Assembly (NCBI GenBank): GCA_030067835.1
Contig: CP092441.1
Location: forward strand, 1,550,001-1,614,000
Direction: 5' to 3'
Length of the DNA stretch: 64,000 nt
Source: Chakrabartyella piscis
Lineage (GTDB): Bacteria > Bacillota > Clostridia > Lachnospirales > Anaerotignaceae
The position numbers were made by a program, and so were the translations under genes. This document shows positions 7,511-17,468 of this stretch, in pieces. How positions within the stretch are numbered: the stretch's first letter is position 1; every line of letters begins with the position of its first letter. A model generated the notes under the pieces. It worked only from the letters and a program-made list of their open reading frames with translations. It had not been told where the DNA came from and made no database searches.

Positions 7511-9583
7511 ATGAAAAATTATGCTGCAGAGAAGGTAAGAAACGTAGTTCTATTGGGTCACAGCGGTTCCGGCAAAACAACTTTTGCTGAGTCTGCTCTA
7601 TTCCGCTCAGGCGCAACAAAACGCTTTGGTAAAGTGGAAGATGGCAATACCGTGAGTGACTATGAAGCAGAAGAAATTCGTCGTAAAGTTTCCATCAATA
7701 CATCAGTTCTTCCAGTTGAGTGGAGGGATACAAAAATCAATTTATTGGATACTCCAGGGTATTTCGATTTCGTGGCAGAAGCAAAAATGGCAATGAGTGT
7801 TGCAGATACCGCTTTGATTATGGTTTCCGCAAAATCAGGCGTAGAAGTAGGTACAGAAAAAGCTTGGGAATATGCAGAAGCAATGCAAATTCCTAGATTG
7901 TTCTTTGTAAACCAAATTGATGATGAAAATGCTGACTTTGAAAAAACATTGGCTGATTTGAGAGCAAAATTCGGTAAAGCGGTTGCTCCAGTCCAAATTG
8001 CATATACAGATGACCACGGTAAATTCGTTGGGTTCATTAACTTGATCAAAAGAGATGCTAGAAAAACAGTAGATGGCGAATTGGTTCAATGCGAAATGCC
8101 AGCAGATAAAGTAGATCAAGTAGAAGTTTTGCGTTCTATGTTGATTGAAGTTGCTGCTGATAGTAGTGATGAATTGATGGAAAAATTCTTCAATGACGAA
8201 GAATTGACAGAAGAAGAAATCTACGATGGTTTGTTGGTTGGTATCGAAAACCATACAATCGCACCTGTTCTTTGTGGTTCCACAGCAATGGGTCATGGTG
8301 TTCGTTTGACACTTTCCACATTGATGCGTTTCACCCCTCCAGCTTGCGAAGTGAAAAAAGATTTCCATGCCTTCAATGAAAATGCAGAAGCAGTTCTTTG
8401 TAGTGCAACTGATCCTGATTTTTCTGCATTTGTATTCAAAACCATTTCTGACCCATATATTGGTCGTTTGAGTTTGTTTAGAGTTATGTCTGGTAAAATT
8501 GATACTTCCACACAACTTTACAACCCAGAAAAAGATTCCTATGAAAAAGTAGGTCGTTTGTTTGTGGTTCGTGGTAAAGAACAAATTGAAGTAGAAGAAC
8601 TCAATGTTGGTGATATTGGTGCTTTGGCAAAACTTTCCAATACTGGCACACAAGATACATTGACTGTGAAAGATCACGTTGTGGTACTTCCAAAAATCAA
8701 TTTGCCAAGTTCTGTTTTGACAATGGCAATCAAACCAAAGGGCAAAGGTGATGAAGATAAACTTTCTGCTGCTCTTGCAAAAATCAGAGAAGAAGATCCA
8801 ACCATCAAAATGGAAGTGAATAAAGAAACAAAACAAACTTTGGTTTCTGGTATTGGCGAACAACAATTGGATGTTATGGTCAATAAACTCAAAGCAAAAT
8901 ACAAAATTGATGTGGATTTGTTTGATCCAATCATTCCTTTCCGTGAAACAGTTAAGAGCAAATCTTCTGTTCGTGGACGTTACAAAAAACAATCTGGTGG
9001 ACATGGTCAATTTGGTGATGTTGTAATTGAATTTGAACCAAGTGGCGATATGTCACAAGCACTTGTATTTGAAGAAAAAGTATTCGGTGGTTCTGTACCA
9101 AAACAATACTTCCCAGCTGTTGAAAAAGGTTTGCAAGAATCTGTTCTTTCAGGTGTTTTGGCTGGATATCCAGTGGTTGGCCTCAAAGCAACTTTGATGG
9201 ATGGTTCCTATCACCCTGTAGATTCTTCTGAAATGGCATTTAAAATGGCTGCATCCACAGCTTATAAAGAAGGCGTTCCTCAAGCAAAACCTACCATTTT
9301 GGAACCAGTAGAATACGTAGAAGTTATTGTTCCTGATCGTTACATGGGTGACATCATGGGCGATATCAACAAACGTCGTGGTCGTATCTTGAATATGGAC
9401 GCTGTTGGCAACAAAAAAATGATTTGCGCAGAAGTTCCTACATCCGAAATGCACAAATATGCTACAGATTTACGTTCTATGACACAAAGTCGTGGTGAAT
9501 ATAAACATAGCTTTGCTCGTTACGAAGAAATGCCTATGGAATTGCAAAAGAAAGTCATTGCAGCAGCAGAAGCAGCAAAATAA
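7511..9583 (+). CDS. Elongation factor G-like translational GTPase
   Basis: 690 residues from the ATG at 7511, which follows GGAGG at 7499-7503. The P-loop GHSGSGKT is at residues 16-23, the G3 box DTPGY near 76, and the G4 box reads NQID near 133 instead of the usual NKxD. EF-G domains II to V follow, with GGHGQFGDV marking domain IV. It is not beside rpsL/rpsG/tuf, so it is more likely an EF-G paralogue (EF-G-II type) than the main elongation factor. The family promotes translocation or ribosome recycling; the specific role here is not shown. Confidence 0.85.
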   Translation: MKNYAAEKVRNVVLLGHSGSGKTTFAESALFRSGATKRFGKVEDGNTVSDYEAEEIRRKVSINTSVLPVEWRDTKINLLDTPGYFDFVAEAKMAMSVADTALIMVSAKSGVEVGTEKAWEYAEAMQIPRLFFVNQIDDENADFEKTLADLRAKFGKAVAPVQIAYTDDHGKFVGFINLIKRDARKTVDGELVQCEMPADKVDQVEVLRSMLIEVAADSSDELMEKFFNDEELTEEEIYDGLLVGIENHTIAPVLCGSTAMGHGVRLTLSTLMRFTPPACEVKKDFHAFNENAEAVLCSATDPDFSAFVFKTISDPYIGRLSLFRVMSGKIDTSTQLYNPEKDSYEKVGRLFVVRGKEQIEVEELNVGDIGALAKLSNTGTQDTLTVKDHVVVLPKINLPSSVLTMAIKPKGKGDEDKLSAALAKIREEDPTIKMEVNKETKQTLVSGIGEQQLDVMVNKLKAKYKIDVDLFDPIIPFRETVKSKSSVRGRYKKQSGGHGQFGDVVIEFEPSGDMSQALVFEEKVFGGSVPKQYFPAVEKGLQESVLSGVLAGYPVVGLKATLMDGSYHPVDSSEMAFKMAASTAYKEGVPQAKPTILEPVEYVEVIVPDRYMGDIMGDINKRRGRILNMDAVGNKKMICAEVPTSEMHKYATDLRSMTQSRGEYKHSFARYEEMPMELQKKVIAAAEAAK

Positions 9584-9671
9584 TAGGAAAATTGTAATAT
9601 GAAATCAACTGACAAATCTCATTATTTGTGATACTCTAGGAGTATAAAAGGGATTTGCCTAAAATGAAGAT

Positions 9672-9706
9672 AAGTCCCTTTGTAGATGCTTGCAAGGGGA
9701 CTTTTT
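9672..9706 (+). terminator. Terminator-like hairpin between the EF-G paralogue and the zinc-ribbon gene
   Basis: AAGTCCCTTTG pairs with CAAGGGGACTT (one G-T pair) across a 10-base loop and is followed by TTTTG. It lies 23 bp before the small gene's start, so it could also act as a leader attenuator. Confidence 0.6.
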
Positions 9707-9728
9707 GTATCCTAGGAAGGTGACGTAC

Positions 9729-9935
9729 ATGAAATGCCCATATTGTAATCAGGAAATGGAAAAAGGATATGTACAAAGTAGTCATGGAGTTTTCTGGAGT
9801 AAGAAGAAACACAAAGCTATGTTTCAGCCGAATACTGGAAAAGATGAATTTTTCATTGCACACCCAACTATGTGCGGTGCATATAAAGAAGCAGATTATT
9901 GTCCAAATTGTGAGAAAATTATTTTGAGTTTTTGA
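9729..9935 (+). CDS. Small zinc-ribbon protein (DUF6487-like)
   Basis: 68 residues from the ATG at 9729, after AGGAAGGTGA. It opens MKCPYCNQEMEKGYVQ and closes with CPNCEKIIL, giving two CxxC knuckles likely to hold one zinc ion. The middle has a WSKKKHK segment. This arrangement resembles a family of small clostridial proteins annotated as a domain of unknown function (DUF6487, from memory). No function is known. Confidence 0.75.
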   Translation: MKCPYCNQEMEKGYVQSSHGVFWSKKKHKAMFQPNTGKDEFFIAHPTMCGAYKEADYCPNCEKIILSF

Positions 9936-9976
9936 TATAAAAGAGGTTGTGCGGGTTATTTATATTTTACGTAGTA

Positions 9977-10024
9977 CCACAAAACACAAGTATGCAGTTG
10001 TAGGGTTGATTCACAAATCAACCG
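9977..10024 (+). repeat. 48-bp repeat, first copy
   Basis: Runs from CCACAAAACACAAGTATG to AATCAACCG and is almost identical to 29485-29532. Its right half is a GTAGGG palindrome (10000-10023) with stem GGTTGATT/AATCAACC. Confidence 0.75.
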
Positions 10025-10080
10025 AAACCCAAGATTCTTCATTGCATTCAGAATAACAACTTATATAAGTTGATTTATTT

Positions 10081-10102
10081 GTAGGGGAAGATAGTATCTT
10101 CC
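10081..10102. repeat. GTAGGGG palindrome, copy f
   Basis: GTAGGGGAAGATAGTATCTTCC; compared with copy b, both arms have changed together (GAGG/CCTC to GAAG/CTTC). Confidence 0.75.
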
Positions 10103-10169
10103 AGTAAATTGTGTGTGGTAATTTTAGGTTTTAATTTTTTCAAATATTAGAGATTAAAAACTTAATACC

Positions 10170-10232
10170 GTACCTTTTGACACCAAAAGGTACCCCAAAA
10201 GTGCCACTCTTTGCGAAGGCGTGGAGCCACGC
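10170..10232 (+). repeat. Long inverted repeat, left arm
   Basis: Contains CTTTTGACACCAAAAGG, AAAAGTGCCACT and GCGTGGAGCCACG. The reverse complement of 10554-10614 has the same blocks in the same order. It is followed by a perfect hairpin CAAGAGGGTC/GACCCTCTTG (10235-10260). Together the arms enclose about 320 bp. Confidence 0.7.
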
Positions 10233-10553
10233 TTCAAGAGGGTCTATCCCGACCCTCTTGAAAATCACCCTGATAGACGGATGTATAGAAAATTAAATCC
10301 TACGATTAGACCGTGAGTGACAAGCCCCTCACCTCTTGATTACTGGCTCAAAACCAAAGTAAGTAGTGAACAAATGACTTTTGATTTCCACTCAGCCTTT
10401 GCTTGCAAAGCGGAATCCTCTAAATTGTTATTTGTAGGAATTTCAATAAGCATCTCTAGCCATGAAGGAAGTATGCTCGAATATAAATTATTTCTCTAGC
10501 CAATTGGATTCCACCTTGCAAAGGAGTTTCGAGGAGTCGCAGCCTCCTTGAAC

Positions 10554-10614
10554 CGTGCTCCACGCTTCGGAAGTAGTGGCACTTTTTGTTACTTTTTGGT
10601 GTCAAAAAGTAAGG
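10554..10614 (-). repeat. Long inverted repeat, right arm
   Basis: Contains CGTGCTCCACGC, AGTGGCACTTTTTG and TTGGTGTCAAAAAGT, pairing with the left arm at 10170-10232. No transposase is encoded between the arms. Confidence 0.7.
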
Positions 10615-10674
10615 TCTGAATGCTTTAAAACGTGAATAAATTCCTACCTAATATTAATTCACAAACATTCCAAC

Positions 10675-10697
10675 GGGTGACGAAACGTCACCCCTAC
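10675..10697. repeat. GTAGGGG palindrome, copy g (inverse orientation)
   Basis: GGGTGACGAAACGTCACCCCTAC; stem GGGTGACG/CGTCACCC. Confidence 0.75.
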
Positions 10698-10758
10698 AAA
10701 ACAAACATCACTACAGATTATAAGCATAATAGGAAGTGAATAACATCCAACAAAACAC

Positions 10759-10781
10759 GTAGGGGAAGATATCATCTTCCC
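10759..10781. repeat. GTAGGGG palindrome, copy h
   Basis: GTAGGGGAAGAT, then ATCATCTTCCC. It ends just before the ribosome site of the flavoprotein gene. Confidence 0.7.
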
Positions 10782-10802
10782 GCATATAAAGGAGGAAGCC
10801 AT

Positions 10803-11651
10803 ATGATAGACGTAGCAATCATCGGTGGAGGTCCAGCAGCTTTATCCGCAGGACTCAACTGTAGACAACGAAACGCAAGTGTATGTATTTTTGGTAGAAG
10901 CATTGATAGTTCTTTGCTTTATGCAGCAGAAGAAGTGGACAACTACCTAGGTATGCCCAATATGACAGGTGAAGATATGACCAATGCCTTCTTCAAACAT
11001 GCTATGAAAAATGGTGTGGAATTCAAAGAATGTAGAGTGTCACAAATCATTCCTATGGGGGAATATTTCCTCATCAATGCAGAAAATGAGTTCCATGAAG
11101 CAAAAGCAATCATTCTTTGTACTGGCATCAACAAAAGCCACACCATAACAGGTGAACGTGACCTTTTGGGTAAAGGTGTCAGCTATTGTGCAACTTGTGA
11201 CGGTATGTTGTATCGTGGCAAAAAAGTAGTGGTTGTGGCAGAAAATCCAGAAGGGGAAGAAGAAGCGAATTTTCTTGCAGATGTATGTGAATCGGTAACC
11301 TATATCCCAAAATACAAAGAGGTTTCTCATTTGAAAGAAAATATCATTGTCAAAACAGGTAAAGTCAAAGCTGTTTTGGAAGCAGATGGCAAAGTTTCAG
11401 GCATCCAATTGGATGAAGAAGTGATTCCTTGTGATGGTGCATTCTTTGCAAAAAATAGCACACCACCAGATAGTCTTGTTGTAGGTCTTTCTATAGAAGG
11501 AAATGCAATTGTGGTGAACCGTAAAATGGAAACCAATATTCCTATGGTGTATGCAGCAGGGGATTGTACAGGTGTACCTTATCAAATTGCAAAAGCAGTT
11601 GGTGAAGGTTTGATTGCAGCTTTGTCTGCTGTTGCTGAAGTGAAAAAATAA
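10803..11651 (+). CDS. Thioredoxin-reductase-like flavoprotein without an NADPH motif (FFTR-like)
   Basis: 282 residues with AAAGGAGG before the ATG. The FAD-binding GGGPAA motif is at residues 8-13, the redox pair CATC at 129-132, and the second FAD motif AAGDCTG near 255. Between them, where NADPH-dependent enzymes have GGGxSA and HRR motifs, the sequence reads VVAENPEGEEEA (145-156) and lacks both. The protein is also shorter than typical thioredoxin reductase (about 310). Both traits match clostridial ferredoxin-dependent flavin thioredoxin reductases, so reduced ferredoxin may be the electron donor. No thioredoxin gene adjoins it. Confidence 0.78.
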   Translation: MIDVAIIGGGPAALSAGLNCRQRNASVCIFGRSIDSSLLYAAEEVDNYLGMPNMTGEDMTNAFFKHAMKNGVEFKECRVSQIIPMGEYFLINAENEFHEAKAIILCTGINKSHTITGERDLLGKGVSYCATCDGMLYRGKKVVVVAENPEGEEEANFLADVCESVTYIPKYKEVSHLKENIIVKTGKVKAVLEADGKVSGIQLDEEVIPCDGAFFAKNSTPPDSLVVGLSIEGNAIVVNRKMETNIPMVYAAGDCTGVPYQIAKAVGEGLIAALSAVAEVKK

Positions 11652-11668
11652 AATAATCAAAAAAACAC

Positions 11669-11696
11669 TTGCATATTTTTGGAAAAATGATACTAT
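11669..11696 (+). promoter_or_regulatory. Promoter of groESL
   Basis: TTGCAT (11669-11674) and TACTAT (11691-11696) with a 16-bp spacer. The CIRCE operator begins 10 bp downstream, covering the expected start point. Confidence 0.7.
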
Positions 11697-11706
11697 AGTA
11701 TTAGAG

Positions 11707-11733
11707 TTAGCACTCAAAGTGTATGAGTGCTAA
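11707..11733 (+). promoter_or_regulatory. CIRCE operator (HrcA binding site)
   Basis: TTAGCACTC, nine bases, GAGTGCTAA: a perfect match to the CIRCE inverted repeat bound by the HrcA repressor. It shows that groESL is under classical heat-shock repression in this organism. hrcA itself is not in the window. Confidence 0.96.
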
Positions 11734-11762
11734 CAAAACAATATTCAGGAGGTAAATACATT

Positions 11763-12050
11763 ATGAAATTAGCACCACTGGGAGATAAAGTCGTTTTGCA
11801 ACAAGTAGCGGCAGAAGAAACAACAAAATCTGGTTTGATTTTGACATCAACAGCAAAAGAAAAACCACAAGAAGCAATTGTAGTTGCAGTTGGTCCAGGT
11901 GGATTGATTGGCGATGTGAATGTGGAAATGGTAGTCAAAGTAGGTGACCATGTGTTGTATTCCAAATATGGCGCAATGGAAATCAAATTTGAAGGCGAAG
12001 AATATCTGGTAATGCGTCAAAATGATATTTTGGCAATCGTTCAAGATTAA
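11763..12050 (+). CDS. groES: Co-chaperonin GroES
   Basis: 95 residues from the ATG at 11763, after AGGAGG. It is a typical Cpn10: the N-terminal PLGDKVVLQQVAAEETTKSG with the mobile loop at about residues 17-32, and a C-terminal half with VKVGDHVLYSKYG and EYLVMRQNDILAIV. It caps the GroEL ring during ATP-driven protein folding. It is the first gene of the CIRCE-controlled operon and ends 18 bp before groEL. Confidence 0.97.
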   Translation: MKLAPLGDKVVLQQVAAEETTKSGLILTSTAKEKPQEAIVVAVGPGGLIGDVNVEMVVKVGDHVLYSKYGAMEIKFEGEEYLVMRQNDILAIVQD

Positions 12051-12056
12051 TTTTAG

Positions 12057-13700
<1,644 letters not shown>

Positions 13701-13721
13701 TCATATCATTGGATTGAAAGG

Positions 13722-13753
13722 AAAACCCACGGACTTGTCTGTGGGTTTTTTTG
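13722..13753 (+). terminator. Terminator of groESL
   Basis: AACCCACGGAC/GTCTGTGGGTT hairpin with a two-base loop and a run of T. Confidence 0.85.
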
Positions 13754-14288
13754 TGTATTATAGCAAATTGGGTTTGTTATTGCTTGGGTAATGAGAGATG
13801 TTACTAAGGTGAAATTTTGTGAAGTGGATGCTGAATTTACAAGGAAATCAAGTGATATTGTATGGATGAGAATACAATGTTTTTGTTGATGAAATCAAAG
13901 GATTTTCACTGAAAAACAAAGAAAATCACATTGCAAAAAGAAAAATTAGAGTTTTTTGGTCATATTTTTGATAAATTAGTGTCAAAACTGAAAAAAATTA
14001 AACTCATTGCTCATATAAACGCATAAAAAACATATGGCTATAATGTGCAAAAATTATAAAATGTTTCTATAAAAAGTTTCTAGAATGACAAAAAAGTCTT
14101 CACTACAAGGACAAATGTAGAATAAGTTTACTGATGTGTCTATGTATGGTAAACTTTGTCGATTTTATATATTGACTTTGACGAAAAAAAACAGATATAA
14201 TAGTGTTAAGATAAGAAATGAATATATCATAGAAATTTAGAAAACGAATGAACCAAAGTTCAGTGAATTTGACAAAGGAGGGTTTTAC
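13754..14288. other. Spacer before the serine dehydratase genes, no gene seen
   Basis: About 535 bp of AT-rich sequence with no open frame carrying a ribosome site. The only recognisable signal is the promoter at 14172-14201, which leaves an 80-bp leader. The upstream 400 bp are unexplained. Confidence 0.55.
14172..14201 (+). promoter_or_regulatory. Promoter of the sda operon
   Basis: TTGACT (14172-14177) and TATAAT (14196-14201), spacer 18 bp, about 80 bp before the sdaAB start. Confidence 0.65.
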
Positions 14289-14951
14289 GTGTTACAAGTG
14301 TTTGATATTATTGGACCTATTATGATAGGACCTTCCAGCTCCCATACGGCTGGAGCAGTGCGCATTGGAAAATATGCAAGATCTATTTTAGGAACAGAGC
14401 CAAAAGAAGCAATTATTTATTTCAGTGGTTCTTTCTCTAAAACATATAAAGGACATGGTACCGACAAAGCAGTGATTGCTGGTATTTTGGGTATGGAAAC
14501 AGATGATGAACGCATACCAATTAGTATGGAAATTGCAACAGAAATGGGAGTTACCTTCTCATTTGTAGAAAAAGAAATTGATGGAGCACATCCAAACACA
14601 GCAGAAATCGTGTTGAAAGATGCAAAAGGAAACCAAGCAGTGGTTCAAGGTGCTTCTGTAGGTGGTGGTAACATTGTCATCAACCAAATCAATGGAACAG
14701 AAGTTTCCATTTCTGGTAAATCAGATACTTTGATCATTCCACATAAAGACGAACCAGGTATGATTGCAGCAGTATCCAATATCTTGGCTTGGAATGGTGT
14801 CAACATCCATGGTTTCTCACTTTGTAGAGATCAAAAAGGTGGCACAGCAGTAATGACCATTGAAATTGATGGTGGTATTGAAGAAAAAGTAAATCAAGTG
14901 ATTTTGGCACATCCTCATATTTTGGGTTGTACCATACTGAAAGCAATCTAA
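14289..14951 (+). CDS. sdaAB: L-serine dehydratase, beta subunit
   Basis: 220 residues from a GTG start with AAAGGAGG seven bases before it. The two-subunit iron-sulfur enzyme deaminates L-serine to pyruvate and ammonia. The N-terminal part has GPSSSHTAGAVRIG (about residues 13-26), the conserved serine-binding loop. The C-terminal 75 residues form an ACT-like domain (DEPGMIAAVSNILAWNGVNI). It is followed by sdaAA and a serine/threonine transporter, so this is a serine-fermentation unit. Confidence 0.95.
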   Translation: MLQVFDIIGPIMIGPSSSHTAGAVRIGKYARSILGTEPKEAIIYFSGSFSKTYKGHGTDKAVIAGILGMETDDERIPISMEIATEMGVTFSFVEKEIDGAHPNTAEIVLKDAKGNQAVVQGASVGGGNIVINQINGTEVSISGKSDTLIIPHKDEPGMIAAVSNILAWNGVNIHGFSLCRDQKGGTAVMTIEIDGGIEEKVNQVILAHPHILGCTILKAI

Positions 14952-14980
14952 AGATGGTTGCAATTGAAAAAAATGTAACT

Positions 14981-15008
14981 GTAGGTGTGTACCCATGTGT
15001 ACACCCGT
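14981..15008. repeat. GTAGG palindrome, copy i, in the sdaAB-sdaAA gap
   Basis: GTAGGTGTGTACCCATG, then TGTACACCCGTA. The stem GGGTGTACA/TGTGTACCC-type pairing lies inside the operon, ending 19 bp before the sdaAA start. Confidence 0.65.
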
Positions 15009-15026
15009 AAATATAAATTTGAGGTG

Positions 15027-15914
15027 ATGGATTTGAAATATGATTCGATAGCAGAATTGGTTTTGATGGCAGAAAAACAAAAAACCTCCATTGGTGCATT
15101 GGTTTTAAAAGACCAAGCAAAAATTGCAGAAACAGAAGAATCTGTTTTATTTGCAACAATGGCACGTTCTTTGGAAGTCATGAAAGATTCTGTAGAAAAA
15201 GGTTTGGATAAAGATAAGCGCTCTGCAAGTGGTTTGACTGGTGGAGATGCCTATAAAATGAAAGTATCTGTAGACGCTGGAAAGAATATTTGTGGCAAAA
15301 TATTTGGACAAGCTATGGTAAAAGCTTTGGCAGTATCACAGACAAATGCTTGTATGGGTAGAATTGTAGCAGCACCAACTGCTGGTAGTTGTGGTATTTT
15401 ACCATCTGCATTGTTGACCATTGCAGAAGATAGAGGTTTGTCTGATGATGAATTGACAATGGCACTCTTTACAGCATCGGCAATTGGTATGGTTGTTGCA
15501 AATCAAGCTAGTATTGCAGGTGCAGAAGGTGGATGTCAAGCAGAGTGTGGTGCAGCAAGTGCAATGGCAGCAGCAGCTTTGGTTGAAGTCTGTGGTGGTA
15601 CCCCAAAACAAAGTGAACATGCATGTGCAATCGCTTTGAAAAATATATTGGGACTTGTGTGTGATCCAGTTGCAGGTCTTGTAGAAATCCCTTGTATCAA
15701 GAGAAATGCAGCAGGTGTTGCAAATGCTTTTGTGGCAGCAGAATTGGCTTTGGCAGGGATAGAAAGTGCAATTCCAGCAGATGAAGTCATCTGGGCAATG
15801 AAAAAAATTGGAGATGCAATGTCATCTTCATTAAAAGAAACAGCTGAAGGTGGTTTGGCAATCACACCAACAGGCAAAAAGCTTTGTGAACAAGTATTTG
15901 GCTGTTCAAAATAA
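15027..15914 (+). CDS. sdaAA: L-serine dehydratase, alpha subunit (iron-sulfur)
   Basis: 295 residues from the ATG at 15027; GAGG lies very close, so the TTG at 15033 is an alternative start. It carries the cysteines that hold the [4Fe-4S] cluster: NACMGR and TAGSCG near residues 107-121, GGCQAECGA near 168, and VCDPVAGLVEIPC near 212. It forms the active site with SdaAB. The gap from sdaAB contains a GTAGG palindrome that could influence translation. Oxygen sensitivity of this enzyme class fits an anaerobe. Confidence 0.95.
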   Translation: MDLKYDSIAELVLMAEKQKTSIGALVLKDQAKIAETEESVLFATMARSLEVMKDSVEKGLDKDKRSASGLTGGDAYKMKVSVDAGKNICGKIFGQAMVKALAVSQTNACMGRIVAAPTAGSCGILPSALLTIAEDRGLSDDELTMALFTASAIGMVVANQASIAGAEGGCQAECGAASAMAAAALVEVCGGTPKQSEHACAIALKNILGLVCDPVAGLVEIPCIKRNAAGVANAFVAAELALAGIESAIPADEVIWAMKKIGDAMSSSLKETAEGGLAITPTGKKLCEQVFGCSK

Positions 15915-16000
15915 ATGAAATTAGTAACAAATGGCTTTGCAATTAGCGTGTTCGTACAACAGGTAAATTGGACTATTATTTATGTATAGGAGAGAAAAAA

Positions 16001-17224
16001 ATGGGTAACGTATTTCAAAAATGGAATAGTATTAGCTTAGTAAAACGTATTATTGGCGGTTTGATCTTGGGTGCTATCATTGGTGTAGTGGCTCCAAGTG
16101 CAACTGTAATTGGTATTTTTGGTGATTTGTTTGTAGGTGCATTGAAGGGTGTTGCACCAGTACTTGTATTCTTCTTGGTTATGAGTTCTTTGGCAAACCA
16201 CAAACAAGGTGCTAAAACAAACATGGGTAGAGTAGTGGTATTGTACTTGGTGGGTACATTTGCAGCAGCTTTGGTAGCTGTAATTGCAAGTTTCTTGTTC
16301 CCACTTACACTCACATTGCCAGAAGCAGCAACAGGCACAACTCCTCCAGATGGTGTTGGCACAGTTATTTTGACATTGCTTATGAGCATTGTACAAAATC
16401 CTTTGCAATCCATCTCTACAGCAAACTACATTGGTATTTTGGCTTGGGCAGTTGTATTTGGTTTGGCTTTGAAAAATGCTTCCGAAACAACAAAAACTTT
16501 CTTGAACAATGTGGCAGACGCAGTTTCCCAAGCAGTACGTTGGGTAATTAGTTTTGCACCATTTGGTATCATGGGTCTTGTGTATAGCACAGTATCTACA
16601 AGTGGTTTGTCTATCTTCTCTGATTATGGCAAATTGTTGCTTGTATTGGTAGGATGTATGGTAACAATTGCTTTGATTGTAAATCCAATCATTGTTTTTG
16701 TAAACATTGGCAAAAATCCATATCCATTGGTATTCAAATGTTTGAGAGAAAGCTTCATCACTGCATTCTTCACAAGAAGTTCTGCAGCTAATATCCCTGT
16801 AAACATGGCACTTTGTGAATCCCTTGGCTTGGATGAAGATAACTACTCTGTATCCATTCCTTTGGGTGCAACCATCAACATGGCAGGTGCTGCAATCACA
16901 ATCACAGTTATGACATTGGCAGCAGTAAACACATTGGGTTATAACGTAGACTTCGGTACAGCAATCGTTTTGAGTATCGTTGCAGCAGTATCCGCTTGTG
17001 GTGCTTCTGGTGTTGCTGGTGGTTCTTTGCTCCTCATTCCTTTGGCATGTTCCTTGTTCGGTATCTCCAACGATATTGCAATGCAAGTTGTAGGTGTTGG
17101 TTTCATCATTGGTGTGGTACAAGATTCCTTCGAAACAGGTTTGAATTCTTCCACAGATGCATTGTTTACAGCAGCTTCTGAATTTGCACAATGGAGAAAA
17201 GAAGGCAAAGAAATCAAATGGTAA
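16001..17224 (+). CDS. sstT: Serine/threonine:sodium symporter SstT
   Basis: 407 residues from the ATG at 16001, after ATAGGAGAG. It belongs to the dicarboxylate/amino acid:cation symporter family, with about eight membrane helices and two re-entrant hairpins. Diagnostic segments are [14 protein letters not shown] near residue 260 (the serine-rich hairpin) and the [21 protein letters not shown] helix near 300. It imports serine and threonine with sodium, supplying the adjacent SdaAB/SdaAA enzyme. It is closed by a terminator. Confidence 0.93.
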   Translation: MGNVFQKWNSISLVKRIIGGLILGAIIGVVAPSATVIGIFGDLFVGALKGVAPVLVFFLVMSSLANHKQGAKTNMGRVVVLYLVGTFAAALVAVIASFLFPLTLTLPEAATGTTPPDGVGTVILTLLMSIVQNPLQSISTANYIGILAWAVVFGLALKNASETTKTFLNNVADAVSQAVRWVISFAPFGIMGLVYSTVSTSGLSIFSDYGKLLLVLVGCMVTIALIVNPIIVFVNIGKNPYPLVFKCLRESFITAFFTRSSAANIPVNMALCESLGLDEDNYSVSIPLGATINMAGAAITITVMTLAAVNTLGYNVDFGTAIVLSIVAAVSACGASGVAGGSLLLIPLACSLFGISNDIAMQVVGVGFIIGVVQDSFETGLNSSTDALFTAASEFAQWRKEGKEIKW

Positions 17225-17291
17225 TATTTGAAAGTTGAAATTATGTAATATAGCAGCAAAATGGTTGTACGAGCCAAAAATATAGATATAA

Positions 17292-17321
17292 CATAGCACT
17301 CAGAGATGGGTGCTATTGTTT
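17292..17321 (+). terminator. Terminator after sstT
   Basis: ATAGCAC pairs with GTGCTAT across a 10-base loop, followed by TGTTTT. Confidence 0.65.
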
Positions 17322-17468
17322 TACCCATTTTTCCATATAAATTGTATATTTATATGGTGTGAATCTTAATTTTTGTATAAATATAGGATAAAAAACTTGA
17401 TATTTACATAAAAATTTTCTATAATGAATGGAATGGTTGAAGTGCTTTTTGGCAAAGGAGGAATAGGT

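Larger units (their letters stand above)
9936..10802. other. 867-bp repeat-rich spacer, no gene seen
   Basis: This spacer carries four GTAGGG palindromes, an inverse GTCATTCTGAGG element, a 48-bp block repeated at 29485-29532, and a pair of about 60-bp inverted repeats at 10170-10232 and 10554-10614. A 60-codon open frame at 10317-10499 has no ribosome site and I do not call it. The structure resembles a cluster of non-coding dispersed elements. Confidence 0.6.

Noticed and set aside
10317..10499. 60-codon open frame in the repeat-rich spacer
   Set aside because: No ribosome site, no recognisable protein features, and it lies between the long inverted-repeat arms.
16037..17299. 420-codon open frame on the minus strand
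   Set aside because: Antisense shadow of sstT with a Cys/Tyr/Gln-rich composition and no family match.
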